DNA from: an uncultured Saprospiraceae bacterium
GTDB taxonomy: Bacteria > Bacteroidota > Bacteroidia > Chitinophagales > Saprospiraceae
NCBI GenBank assembly: GCA_938015435.1
Contig: CALLPN010000012.1
Span: forward strand, 1 to 64,000
DNA length: 64,000 bases
Reading direction: 5' to 3'
In this document: piece after piece, positions 36,512 through 45,790 of the stretch
How positions within the stretch are numbered: position 1 is the first letter of the stretch
How the letters are laid out: each line of letters begins with the position of its first letter
Notes under the pieces: generated by a model
Databases searched by the model: none
The model's input: only the letters and a program-made list of their open reading frames with translations
What the model was told of the DNA's origin: nothing
Translations under genes and position numbers: made by a program

Positions 36512-36922
36512 TTATACGAATGGTTCTTCTTCCCACTGCTTGATATCAAAAGTATTTGGAGCATTTGATCCTATTTCTTTCTTATTAAAATTGTCAATCT
36601 GTGTTCTACGTACGTTCCAATCATTACCTTCCCAAAAGAATGCTATAATAGCCCATACCAGTAATAGTACTGGAAGTAGTACAGATTTAAGCATACCAGG
36701 AACTTCATGTCCTAGGTGCATAAATTCGTATACGATCTTGTAAGCTTTATAAAGACTAAGTGCGATCATCGCTATTGCCATTGCCCAAACTGGTGCATGT
36801 ATTCCACCAATATATCCCTTACCCACTAGTGCGATAAGCACTTCAATCACTGTGATGATTGCAAGTACGATGATAAGCTTGAATGCAACACTTTTTGACT
36901 GTTCGTATGTCATATGTCCCAT
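36512..36922 (-). CDS. Cytochrome c oxidase subunit IV
   Basis: A 136-residue protein of the bacterial COX4 family with three hydrophobic helices (about residues 14-34, 42-64 and 78-97). The pattern is FKLIIVLAIITVIEVLIALV, HAPVWAMAIAMIALSLYKAYKIVYEFMHLGHE and a charged C-terminal tail. It stabilises the oxidase core and is last in the operon. MGHMTY and MTYEQ are alternative starts three codons apart. Confidence 0.9.
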   Translation of the reverse strand: MGHMTYEQSKSVAFKLIIVLAIITVIEVLIALVGKGYIGGIHAPVWAMAIAMIALSLYKAYKIVYEFMHLGHEVPGMLKSVLLPVLLLVWAIIAFFWEGNDWNVRRTQIDNFNKKEIGSNAPNTFDIKQWEEEPFV

Positions 36923-36986
36923 AAGTATATTATTTGTATTGTATTTTTTATTAAAGTTGATATTATAAGTCTATTCGAAGATTCTA

Positions 36987-37856
36987 TTAGAGTAAGTAGA
37001 AAACTAGGAATACGAATACCCATACTAGATCGACAAAGTGCCAATAAAGTCCAATCTTCTCCACCATTTCATACCCATTCTTACGCTCAGCATAAAGTCC
37101 AGTGAACGAATTAACCATGATAATGATCAAGAATACAACTCCTGAGAATACGTGAAATCCATGGAATCCTGTAATGAAATAGAATAATGCACCGAATGCT
37201 TTAGGTCCAAATTCCATTTGGTGTACTTTTTCAGAATCAGCGCCTGCACCTTCTGTAACTTTGTATTTTAATCTATGAAACTCACCTCCATGTTGGTGAA
37301 TTAGATATGAATCTCCTGGCTTGAAAGTATCACCTTCATTGATACCATGACCATCTCCCTCTAGATATACTCCAGCTTCTGTATGTGTACCAAATGGATT
37401 AGTAGATATCGTCATGTGCTCCTTACCTATCAATGTGTTCCACTCCCAAGCTTGACAACCTAAGAATGCTGCACCACCTATGATAGTAAGTATCATCCAG
37501 TACACTACACCTTTACGGTTTTCTTGATGTCCTTCTTGTACCGCCCTTACCATAGTATAAGAACTAAATAGAAGAACGAATGTCATGAAGGTTACGAAAA
37601 TCAATGGCGCTACTCCACCTGGTATTAATTTCTCCAATTCAAAGGGAAGAATACTGAATACGAAATCCGGTACTGGCCATGAAGGCATACTGATTCGAAG
37701 TGCTCCATATGCAATAAGGAAGCCTGCGAAAGTAAATGCATCTGAAAGAAGGAAATACCACATCATCAGCTTTCCATAGCTAGCCTTGAAAGGTTGATTA
37801 CCACCATCCCAAGTTCCACTATCAACTTTTACGTGTTCTGTTGTATCTGTTGCCAT
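36987..37856 (-). CDS. ctaE: Cytochrome c oxidase subunit III (long form)
   Basis: A 289-residue heme-copper oxidase subunit III with about seven helices. Signatures are YGKLMMWYFLLSDAFTFAGFLIAYG, AWEWNTL and FITGFHGFHVFSGVVFLIIIM, ending YWHFVDLVWVFVFLVFYLL. A periplasmic-like insertion of roughly 65 residues between helices (GDGHGINEGDTFKPGDSYLI) makes it longer than standard bacterial forms, a Bacteroidota habit. It follows a second, shorter subunit III gene by 89 bp. Confidence 0.94.
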   Translation of the reverse strand: MATDTTEHVKVDSGTWDGGNQPFKASYGKLMMWYFLLSDAFTFAGFLIAYGALRISMPSWPVPDFVFSILPFELEKLIPGGVAPLIFVTFMTFVLLFSSYTMVRAVQEGHQENRKGVVYWMILTIIGGAAFLGCQAWEWNTLIGKEHMTISTNPFGTHTEAGVYLEGDGHGINEGDTFKPGDSYLIHQHGGEFHRLKYKVTEGAGADSEKVHQMEFGPKAFGALFYFITGFHGFHVFSGVVFLIIIMVNSFTGLYAERKNGYEMVEKIGLYWHFVDLVWVFVFLVFYLL

Positions 37857-37945
37857 TGTCTTTAAATATTAATCTTTATTGCAATTTTCATTAGATGCAT
37901 TGATAAGCTCCATTTAAGCGTACCATCACACTAAGTCAATATTCA

Positions 37946-38536
37946 TTATTTACTTAGTATCAAAAAGGCTAAGAGATATACCCAAAGGATATCCACGAAA
38001 TGCCAATAATGTAATACTAATTCAAATCTGTTTTTTCGTTTGTCAGTTACTTTATACTTCAGCGCAAATGCATGGAAGCAAGCCACAAATATCGCCGCAA
38101 CTCCTGCCAAAACGTGCGCAGCATGCGCTGCAGTAATCAAGTAAAAAAATGCTCCAGAAGGGTTAGCCTTCATATCCATTCCGATACTAAACATATGCGA
38201 CCATCCCAAATACTGCATCACTACGAATACTATTCCAAGTATACCCGTGAGTACTAGTAAGGATTTGTATCGACCTTCATTACCATTAATGAAAGATCTA
38301 TATGAAGTATGGAGTGTTATGCTACTCAATAAAATTACTCCTGTACTCAAAAAGAAAATATCTGGAATCCTATAATCGATCCAGTTACCTCCTGCTTGTT
38401 TAATAATATAAGCACTAGTCCAACCCATAAACATCATCAAGATGCTCGCCATTCCTGCCCATAAGGCAAATTTCTGAGGGTTGATCCTATTACGTACGAT
38501 GTCTCCGTTATTATCCACTATTGCTTCCATTGCCAT
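37946..38536 (-). CDS. Cytochrome c oxidase subunit III (short form)
   Basis: A 196-residue five-helix subunit III paralogue (CyoC-like length). Signatures are FALWAGMASILMMFMGWTSAY, FFYLITAAHAAHVLAGVAAI and the terminal YWHFVDILWVYLLAFLIL. Two subunit III genes in tandem are common in Bacteroidota oxidase operons; it is likely that one represents the N-terminal helix set of the ancestral protein in the complex. It lies 8 bp after ctaB. Confidence 0.92.
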   Translation of the reverse strand: MAMEAIVDNNGDIVRNRINPQKFALWAGMASILMMFMGWTSAYIIKQAGGNWIDYRIPDIFFLSTGVILLSSITLHTSYRSFINGNEGRYKSLLVLTGILGIVFVVMQYLGWSHMFSIGMDMKANPSGAFFYLITAAHAAHVLAGVAAIFVACFHAFALKYKVTDKRKNRFELVLHYWHFVDILWVYLLAFLILSK

Positions 38537-38544
38537 TTATACTT

Positions 38545-39444
38545 TTAAAGCACCCAATATGATATGAGTACTACTGGTAAAAAAATGAACGAACTGAACA
38601 TCAGTCCTAAAGCTGTTTTTCGTTCTGTAGTGATATAAAACTTTACAGACATATATAAATAAATCAGTGCCATAAGGCCTGAAACTATAGTTGCTAATAT
38701 GGACGCATCTCCTGTGATATAGAGCATCGCTACAAACGGTAAAATTAAAAACGCATACAACGAAGCATGTAATCCTAATTTAGGATCGATCTTGTCATCT
38801 GCGTCAACAGGTAATAACTTATATCCTGCTCCATGGTAATCTTCAAAAGCTAAATATGCAATAGCCCAAAAATGGGGAAACTGCCATAAAAACTGAATAA
38901 AGAATAAACATGATATCATCAAAGTCAACTGCCCTTCTGCTGCTACTCCACCGATCATTATCGGAAGTGCTCCTGGTATCGCTCCTACCGCTACAGCTAA
39001 TGTAGAGTGTCTCTTGAGCGGAGTATATAGGAATGCATAGCTTACCAAGGATAGGGTCGAAAGCAATACAACCAAAGGGTTGATCATCGCTAGTAATATA
39101 AACCCAATTATAGTAGTAACACCAGCAAATATAACGGCCTCCGATACTTTCATTCGACCAGCAGCCAAAGGTCTGTTTGCTGTTCTTGTCATTAGCTTAT
39201 CGTAGTCTTTTTCTAAAACCTGATTAAGCGTATTAGCCGCCGAGGTAATTAGAAATCCTCCAAATGCCAATAACATAACATGAAACCAATTGATAGCTCC
39301 ACCTGCTATGATAAAATATGCAAATACAGAACTAAATACTACAAATAGATTAAGCTTCAGCTTTACTAACATAGTATAGTCATCCACCTTGGTATACACC
39401 TTGATGTCTGCTACTTCCGTATATGTATTGTTAGTGTTATTCAC
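38545..39444 (-). CDS. ctaB: Protoheme IX farnesyltransferase (heme o synthase)
   Basis: Makes heme o, the precursor of heme a for the aa3 oxidase, by farnesylating heme b. The 299-residue UbiA-family protein has about nine helices. The first Asp-rich prenyl-diphosphate site is NTLNQVLEKDYDKLMTRTANRP and the second loop is FLWQFPHFWAIAYLAFEDYHGAGYKLLPV. It lies 39 bp after ctaD within the oxidase operon. No heme a synthase gene is visible in the window. Confidence 0.96.
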   Translation of the reverse strand: MNNTNNTYTEVADIKVYTKVDDYTMLVKLKLNLFVVFSSVFAYFIIAGGAINWFHVMLLAFGGFLITSAANTLNQVLEKDYDKLMTRTANRPLAAGRMKVSEAVIFAGVTTIIGFILLAMINPLVVLLSTLSLVSYAFLYTPLKRHSTLAVAVGAIPGALPIMIGGVAAEGQLTLMISCLFFIQFLWQFPHFWAIAYLAFEDYHGAGYKLLPVDADDKIDPKLGLHASLYAFLILPFVAMLYITGDASILATIVSGLMALIYLYMSVKFYITTERKTALGLMFSSFIFLPVVLISYWVL

Positions 39445-39483
39445 TTAGTCCTTTTCTAATATTTAGTATGGAGTTTCCTTTTA

Positions 39484-41325
39484 TTAATGATCTCCTACCT
39501 CTCCTTCTGCCAACGGCACTACTTGAGGTATAAATTCTCTTTCATCTTTATTATAATCATATGCCCATCTGTGTACGGTAGGAAGATTTCCTGGCCAGTT
39601 ACCATGAATAGGCTCAATTGGTGTTGTCCACTCTAAAGTGTTAGCACCCCACGGATTTTGTGTTGTCATTTTCTTCCCTCTCCATATAGAATAGAAGAAG
39701 TTGATAACGAATACTAATTGTATTAAGAATACAACGATAGCTGCTATTGTTATGAATTTGTTCATGTCAGCAAAATGCTTGAATGAATCAAAAGATTGGA
39801 AGCTATAATATCTTCTTGGTACACCTGCCATACCGATGTAGTGCATAGGCCAGAAAATTGCATATGCTCCGATCATAGTACCCCAGAAGTGTAACTTACC
39901 GAGTGTCTCATTCATAAATCTACTGAACATCTTAGGATACCAATGATAGATACCTGCAAACATACCAAAGAATGCAGATACTCCCATTACAATATGGAAG
40001 TGAGCTACTACGAAGTATGTATCGTGCATCTGAATATCAATAGTAGAGTTACCTAAGAATATACCTGTAAGACCTCCAGAAATAAACATCGAAACGAATC
40101 CAATTGCGAAAAGCATTGGTGTATTTAATCTAATGTTGGCTCCATATAATGTAGTAATCCAGTTGAATACTTTTACGGCAGATGGTACTGCAATGATCAA
40201 TGTAAATACTACGAAGAAGTTAGAGATGAATGGATTTACACCTGACATAAACATGTGGTGAGCCCAAACTATGAATGATAAGAATCCAATTGCAAGGATC
40301 GAATAAACCATCGCTCTATAACCAAATATCGGCTTACGTGCGTGCACTGAAAGTACCTCAGATGATAGACCCATCGCAGGAAGTATAATAATATATACCT
40401 CTGGGTGACCTAAGAACCAGAAAAGGTGCTGATACAATACTGGTGTTCCACCGATACGTTCGAGTGCTTGACCTTCTATAAATATCTCATTGAGGAAGAA
40501 TGAAGTTCCTAGTCCTCTATCCATCATCAACATGAAGAATCCAGATACTAATACTGGGAATGAGAGTATACCTAATATAGCTGTCACGAAGAAAGCCCAT
40601 ATTGTTAATGGCATTCTCCACATCGACATTCCTCTTGTTCTAAGGTTAAGTACCGTAGTTACATAGTTGATACCTCCTAATAATACTGATACTACGAATA
40701 GCGTCAAACTTACTAACCATAATGTCATACCTGCTCCAGAACCTGTAGAGGCCTGCGGTAATGCGCTTAATGGAGGATATGCGGTCCATCCTCCGGAGAA
40801 TGGTCCTGTATTCAGAAATAGTGAATACATCATGATTACACCTGAGAAGAAGAAGAACCAATATGATAACATATTGAGGAATGGCGATGCCATATCTCTA
40901 GCTCCTAACTGTAATGGAATCAATAGGTTACTAAATGTTCCACTCAATCCAGCGGTTAATACAAAGAATACCAATATGGTACCGTGCATTGTTACTAGTG
41001 CATAGTAAAATTCAGGAGCTAATGTTCCAACTCCATCATTTAATGTGATCCATTTACCTAATATAGGTTTTAACCACGCCATACTTTCTTCAGGGAATCC
41101 AAGTTGGAGTCTGAATACGATAGACATTGCTGCGCCAATAATCGCCCAGATAATACCTGTAATAAGGAATTGTCTAGCTATAATCTTATGATCCATAGAG
41201 AACACATAGTGTCCTAAGAACCCAGATTGATATTTATCACCGTGGTGATGGTCATGAAAATGATCATCATAGCCATGCTCTTTGATCATTACGTCAGTGT
41301 CGTACTTTTGTGCTACTTCTGCCAT
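39484..41325 (-). CDS. ctaD: Cytochrome c oxidase subunit I (aa3 type)
   Basis: Catalytic subunit holding heme a and the heme a3-CuB centre. The 613-residue protein has twelve helices. WFLGHPEVYIIILPA carries the CuB His, the A1-type glutamate and the His-Tyr crosslink, WAHHMFMSG the two CuB His, and AVKVFNW the K-channel lysine. ARDMASPFLN gives the D-channel aspartate, and DTYFVVAHFHIVMG the heme ligands. These mark an A1-type proton pump. The N-terminus is His-rich (HGYDDHFHDHHHGDKYQ), unusual for the family and shared with other subunits of this cluster. Confidence 0.98.
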   Translation of the reverse strand: MAEVAQKYDTDVMIKEHGYDDHFHDHHHGDKYQSGFLGHYVFSMDHKIIARQFLITGIIWAIIGAAMSIVFRLQLGFPEESMAWLKPILGKWITLNDGVGTLAPEFYYALVTMHGTILVFFVLTAGLSGTFSNLLIPLQLGARDMASPFLNMLSYWFFFFSGVIMMYSLFLNTGPFSGGWTAYPPLSALPQASTGSGAGMTLWLVSLTLFVVSVLLGGINYVTTVLNLRTRGMSMWRMPLTIWAFFVTAILGILSFPVLVSGFFMLMMDRGLGTSFFLNEIFIEGQALERIGGTPVLYQHLFWFLGHPEVYIIILPAMGLSSEVLSVHARKPIFGYRAMVYSILAIGFLSFIVWAHHMFMSGVNPFISNFFVVFTLIIAVPSAVKVFNWITTLYGANIRLNTPMLFAIGFVSMFISGGLTGIFLGNSTIDIQMHDTYFVVAHFHIVMGVSAFFGMFAGIYHWYPKMFSRFMNETLGKLHFWGTMIGAYAIFWPMHYIGMAGVPRRYYSFQSFDSFKHFADMNKFITIAAIVVFLIQLVFVINFFYSIWRGKKMTTQNPWGANTLEWTTPIEPIHGNWPGNLPTVHRWAYDYNKDEREFIPQVVPLAEGEVGDH

Positions 41326-41335
41326 GGTTTATTCT

Positions 41336-42856
41336 TTACAATGAGTTAGAAATTATTCTAAGTTCCGTTCTTCTGTTTTGTTCTCTGCCTTCTGCACTAT
41401 CATTTTCTCCAATAGGTAGTGTTTCCCCAAACCCTACTCTTGATAGTCTCTCAGCATTTACTCCTTTGTTCAATAGATATTGCATCACGTTGTTTGCTCT
41501 TGACTCTGATAGAGAGAAATTTAAAGCATCATCACCTACATTATCCGTATGACCTCTGAGTTCAGCATTTACACTAGGAAACTGAGCTAATAATTGTGAT
41601 AACTTATCAAGCTCTGATTGAGACTTTTGATCTAGATTAGCTGATCCTGTGTTGTAAAATACATTCTTCAGATTAATTATTTTATCTTCTAAAGTTTCTG
41701 ACTCCATTGCTTTAGTAAACTCAGAAGTAAGCTCCACATTTCTTAATCTTTTTTCAACATCGAGAAGTTGCCCCTTTCTAGGATCATTTTCTGTTCCTCT
41801 GATGGTAGTTAGGTAGTAAGGCTTTGTATTTTTCTCCGCGATCCATTCATTATACTCTTCTCTTGTTACCACTTCTACTATACGCTTCATGGCATAGTGA
41901 GATTTACCACATAACTCAGCACATGCTAGCTCGTAATCAAACATTTCCCATCTCTCTTTACTTTCTGGATCTTCCGGATCGTATGGTTGTCTCCATTCAG
42001 GATAGTTCTTTAGATTTTTACGGAATTCCTTTGTAGTAGTAATCGGCTCAAATATGAAATAAGTCGGTAATCCAGGAATAGCATCCATCTTTACTCTAAA
42101 GTGAGGTAAGTAGAAATTATGTAAAACATCCTTAGCAGTAATACGTACTCTTATGGTTGTATCTACCGGCAATACAATCTTATCTGCCCCAGATAATACT
42201 ATATCATCTATCGCTTTATCATCAGACCAATCTATTCCCAGTGGGTTAGTGGCTGGATCTATTAATCTAAAATTCTTTGTAGCCAATGCATTATCGGCTC
42301 CAGGGTACCTAATATCCCAAGCAAACTGATAACCTGTAGCTTCGATCTCTAAGTACTGATCGTCCGGCCCCAAGTCCGTCATCACTTCGTTCCAAATCAC
42401 TAATCCATTCACAACTAGGAATGTCATAACTACAGCTGGCACAACTGTCCAAATAATCTCCAGCGTATTATTATGAGGTTGAAAAAAAGCTTTTCTACCT
42501 TTTACGCTTCTGTACTTGTATGAAAACCAAAACAGAAGAATATGCGTAATTACAAATACAATACCTGTAATTACTAATGTCCAGTTGAATAATGAATCTA
42601 TATCACCACCATGCGATGAGGCTGACACTAATGGTCCATATCCAAGCATTACATCTTTGTAGTAATAAGCTGATCCCATTCCCAATACTAGGAATACAAC
42701 TAAGAACAACATCAACATCTTCGCTTGACGATTTGTGTTTTGCTGCTCAACTTCCTCTTCACCTCTAATCTTAGCAGCAAGCTCGGTAACTCTACCGATT
42801 TGTACTACGATGACTCCTAGAAGAAGAAAAATTAAAAATATTATCAATCCAGTCAT
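41336..42856 (-). CDS. ctaC: Cytochrome c oxidase subunit II fused to an OmpA-like domain
   Basis: A 506-residue protein. Residues 1-160 hold about four hydrophobic helices, including the two-helix hairpin of subunit II. Residues 165-345 form the periplasmic CuA cupredoxin domain, with ligands H246, C312, E314, C316, H320 and M323 (motif CAELCGKSHYAM). A linker leads to residues 389-506, an OmpA_C domain with GHTDNVGDDALNFSLSESR. D438 and R453 occupy the positions that bind the diaminopimelate of peptidoglycan in OmpA. The reading frame is continuous, with no internal signal peptide, so it is a real fusion. Situated between actF and ctaD, 10 bp from the latter. Confidence 0.95.
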   Translation of the reverse strand: MTGLIIFLIFLLLGVIVVQIGRVTELAAKIRGEEEVEQQNTNRQAKMLMLFLVVFLVLGMGSAYYYKDVMLGYGPLVSASSHGGDIDSLFNWTLVITGIVFVITHILLFWFSYKYRSVKGRKAFFQPHNNTLEIIWTVVPAVVMTFLVVNGLVIWNEVMTDLGPDDQYLEIEATGYQFAWDIRYPGADNALATKNFRLIDPATNPLGIDWSDDKAIDDIVLSGADKIVLPVDTTIRVRITAKDVLHNFYLPHFRVKMDAIPGLPTYFIFEPITTTKEFRKNLKNYPEWRQPYDPEDPESKERWEMFDYELACAELCGKSHYAMKRIVEVVTREEYNEWIAEKNTKPYYLTTIRGTENDPRKGQLLDVEKRLRNVELTSEFTKAMESETLEDKIINLKNVFYNTGSANLDQKSQSELDKLSQLLAQFPSVNAELRGHTDNVGDDALNFSLSESRANNVMQYLLNKGVNAERLSRVGFGETLPIGENDSAEGREQNRRTELRIISNSL

Positions 42857-42921
42857 TATATGGTATTGTATATTATACTAAAATAAGTCGTTGTCTCTTT
42901 TGTCAATTATAAGCTCAAGGC

Positions 42922-44226
42922 CTATGTATGGTGGTGTAATGATTCGTCCAAATAAGGATCATTCTTAGCAATCAATGGCGCTTTAGATAAAGCTGTCAAT
43001 GTTACAAATATGAATAGTCCTAAGAATCCGATCATAGTACCAAGCTCTAATAGCCCTGGTATAGTATATCCTATTTCAAATGTCGAGGCTGCCACTTCAT
43101 GCGCTCCATGTCCTACTGCTTCGTGTGCACCATGCGCAGCATCCGCACCATGTGCTGCTGCATCACCATGTCCGTGCCCATCTCTTGTGATCTTAACACC
43201 TGGCTTTATCATAAGGAAGAAATCTATCCAGTGACCAACGAAAACGATGATAGATACAAATGCTAATGAACCGAGCTTTCTCTTAGTATCATTTCTCATT
43301 AAAACAAAGAAAGGTATCAAGAAGTTGACTGCAATGTTAGCATAAAATAAAACTGGGTACTCTTCTCTTCTATGCAAGAAGTATCCCGTTTCCTCACCAA
43401 TGTTAGCATACCAAATCAGCATGAATTGTGAGAACCACATGTATGTCCAGAATATAGAGAATGCGAATAAAAATTTACCTAAATCATGCATGTGCTCTGT
43501 CGTCACTTGCTTATATAATCCTTTACTCTTAAGATATATTAATAATAATATAGTAAGGCAGATCATAGAAACAAACCAACTTACAGCTGCATGCCATGCG
43601 TATAGTGTACTATACCAGTGAGCATCAACACTCATGAGCCATTGCCAGATCATCGCTGCACTAGAGAATCCCATAATCGGAAGGAATGCTGCCGACCATT
43701 TTCTCATTGATCTGTGTTTAGCGAAATCTACTCCTTGATCATTGTCTTCTGCTAATGATAAAGATCTCATTTTTCGACCAAATGCTACCCATGTACCTAC
43801 TATGATAAGTGTACCAAACAAATACCAATTCGGGTTAAGGAAACTCTTTTTACCATTCAATATTGGATCCTCAGCTACTGCTGCTGCATCTGCCCAGTGA
43901 TATAAGTGATTCCAATGGAAATATGTAGCAAGCGCTATTATTATCATAAAGATGAAGCCAAATAGCATGTATGCAGACATTGCCTCCCATACTCTCTTAA
44001 AAACTGACGCCCAACCTGCATAAGCAGTAACACATACAGCAATAAAAAAGAATGCCATCATAGATATTCCTAGGAAGAATGTACCGTTGTGTAGGAAGTT
44101 AGACCAAAATCTACTTTGCAGATCATCTGCTCCCACAAACCATGTCAGTAACATACTTACTACACCAACTATCATCGCTCCGATAGTTACCGTTTTTGCT
44201 GTTCCTGAAAATGTATATTGATTCAT
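42922..44226 (-). CDS. actF: Alternative complex III subunit ActF (NrfD-like paralogue)
   Basis: Quinol:cytochrome c oxidoreductase membrane subunit. The 434-residue protein has about ten helices. The signatures FLGISMMAFFFIAVCVTAYAGW, AMIWQWLMSVDAHWYSTLYAWH and QFMLIWYANIGEETGYF are typical of ActF. A loop near residues 350-380 is rich in His and Ala (GHGHGDAAAHGADAAHGAHE). It follows actE by 72 bp and precedes the subunit II gene. Confidence 0.93.
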   Translation of the reverse strand: MNQYTFSGTAKTVTIGAMIVGVVSMLLTWFVGADDLQSRFWSNFLHNGTFFLGISMMAFFFIAVCVTAYAGWASVFKRVWEAMSAYMLFGFIFMIIIALATYFHWNHLYHWADAAAVAEDPILNGKKSFLNPNWYLFGTLIIVGTWVAFGRKMRSLSLAEDNDQGVDFAKHRSMRKWSAAFLPIMGFSSAAMIWQWLMSVDAHWYSTLYAWHAAVSWFVSMICLTILLLIYLKSKGLYKQVTTEHMHDLGKFLFAFSIFWTYMWFSQFMLIWYANIGEETGYFLHRREEYPVLFYANIAVNFLIPFFVLMRNDTKRKLGSLAFVSIIVFVGHWIDFFLMIKPGVKITRDGHGHGDAAAHGADAAHGAHEAVGHGAHEVAASTFEIGYTIPGLLELGTMIGFLGLFIFVTLTALSKAPLIAKNDPYLDESLHHHT

Positions 44227-44298
44227 ATTTCTTTTATTTAAGTCTCTATCTTTTAATGTAAAAGACTATAGATATCGTTTTCGTTTTATTCTCTTGGC

Positions 44299-45177
44299 TT
44301 AGTGCTCGTGTCCGTGATCTTCATCACCGTGCTCATGTCCATGTCCATTATCATGTCCATGTTCTTCATCGTGACCATCTTCTACTTTATGCCCTTCACC
44401 GTGCTCATCTTCATGACCATGTGCTTCATGCATGCCGCCATGACCGTGATCACCATCATGTGAATCTTGCATTTCTACCGCAACTATTTCACCAGCTGGT
44501 CTATCTACAGTATTAAGTGTGTTAACCATTTGGTTATATTCTACTTTCAGTTCTTTAGCTTGTAATGATCTGATATAATGAATTACATTCCATCTCTCTT
44601 CGAAAGAAAGCTTGTCTTTATAACCACCCATCACATTTTTACCATACATGATCGCGTGATAATATCTTCCGTTTGAAGCAGTTACGTGCTCTTCTAATAG
44701 GAAATTGGCTGGAGCCGCTGGATACTTACCTCCATCATCTCTAACTAAGTAACCTAATCCATCGCCTTTCTCACCGTGACAGATACCACACATCACATCG
44801 TATAGTTCTCCACCTTCAGCTAATCCAGCATCAGTAATCGCATATGGATTATTGATCAATTGAGCTTTAGCTCTTGTTCTCTCTTCTTCTGTATCAGCAT
44901 ATGGATAATTCAGTGAGTTTTCTTTACCTGTACCTGCGGCTGATCTTGGGATTGTACCTTTTACTGGCTTTCTCGGTCCTGCCATTTTGTAGTACTCATC
45001 CTCTGTACCCCAAGTATTATTGTAATAATAAGAGTAGTAGTTGGCTTCATATGCAACTGAGTGAGCCATATCAGGCATGTACTCACTACCTGTTGAGTTT
45101 TTGCCTGGCTGCTGACATGCTGTAAATAAGCATATCGTAATTACTACAGCTGATATATATTTTAATGTTGTTTGCAT
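44299..45177 (-). CDS. actE: Alternative complex III monoheme cytochrome ActE with His-rich tail
   Basis: A 292-residue lipoprotein (lipobox FTAC, Cys21) with a single class I cytochrome c domain. YDVMCGICHGEKGDG binds the heme, MYGKNVMGGYKDKL gives the distal Met region, and WNVIHYIRSLQ is the final helix. It passes electrons from ActA to the oxidase or to soluble cytochrome. The last 55 or so residues are dominated by His, Gly, Glu and Asp (DGDHGHGGMHEAHGHEDEHG), far beyond the normal ActE end and likely to bind metal ions. Confidence 0.93.
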   Translation of the reverse strand: MQTTLKYISAVVITICLFTACQQPGKNSTGSEYMPDMAHSVAYEANYYSYYYNNTWGTEDEYYKMAGPRKPVKGTIPRSAAGTGKENSLNYPYADTEEERTRAKAQLINNPYAITDAGLAEGGELYDVMCGICHGEKGDGLGYLVRDDGGKYPAAPANFLLEEHVTASNGRYYHAIMYGKNVMGGYKDKLSFEERWNVIHYIRSLQAKELKVEYNQMVNTLNTVDRPAGEIVAVEMQDSHDGDHGHGGMHEAHGHEDEHGEGHKVEDGHDEEHGHDNGHGHEHGDEDHGHEH

Positions 45178-45235
45178 CTATTGGTATATTATACTTGCAA
45201 TTATTTCTTTTTCTGTTGTCTAGGAGTCACCTATA

Positions 45236-45754
45236 CTATATGACTTTATGATTTACTTCAGCACCTGTCTTAGTTAAGAAAGATTTAGCTGCTGCGCCAT
45301 CCACTGTTGCTGTATCAAAAGCGATACAGAACTTATCATCAGTGATACGATCATCTAGGTAAACATTAGTTACTCCTGGACCTAATCCACATACGATGTA
45401 GAATGTGATCACCATACCTACACAAGCAAACAATACTGTAAGCTCAAATGTAATAGGAATGAACGCTGGTACAGACCAATATGGTTTACCACCAAATATC
45501 ACTGGCCAATCCTTTGTAAAAACCCAAGTCATACCTAAGAATGCAGTAAGTGTACCCAACGAACCATATACAAATCCTGCGATGTGTAATCTTGATTCTG
45601 CTAAACCAAGGATAGGATCTAGACCGTGCACTGGAAATGGAGAATATACATCCATGATGTCTAAGTGCAGATCTTTAGCTTCCTTAACCGCTTTCAACAG
45701 ATCTGTCTCATCGTCATATAGACCGTAGATTACTTCTTTATTGTGATGTGCCAT
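45236..45754 (-). CDS. actD: Alternative complex III subunit ActD (DUF3341)
   Basis: A 172-residue peripheral membrane subunit with two helices (about residues 74-98 and 110-130). It starts with VIYGLYDDETDLLKAVKEAKDLHLD and has the DUF3341 motif PFPVHGLDPILGL. Structural role in alternative complex III, linking ActC and ActF. It is 36 bp from actC and 58 bp from actE. Confidence 0.93.
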   Translation of the reverse strand: MAHHNKEVIYGLYDDETDLLKAVKEAKDLHLDIMDVYSPFPVHGLDPILGLAESRLHIAGFVYGSLGTLTAFLGMTWVFTKDWPVIFGGKPYWSVPAFIPITFELTVLFACVGMVITFYIVCGLGPGVTNVYLDDRITDDKFCIAFDTATVDGAAAKSFLTKTGAEVNHKVI

Positions 45755-45790
45755 AATAGCTTATTGATATCTTATTAATATAGTTAAGTA

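Noticed and set aside
41336..42856. Two separate genes (subunit II and an OmpA lipoprotein) misread as one
   Set aside because: No stop, internal signal peptide or lipobox separates the two domains and the linker is ordinary coding sequence.
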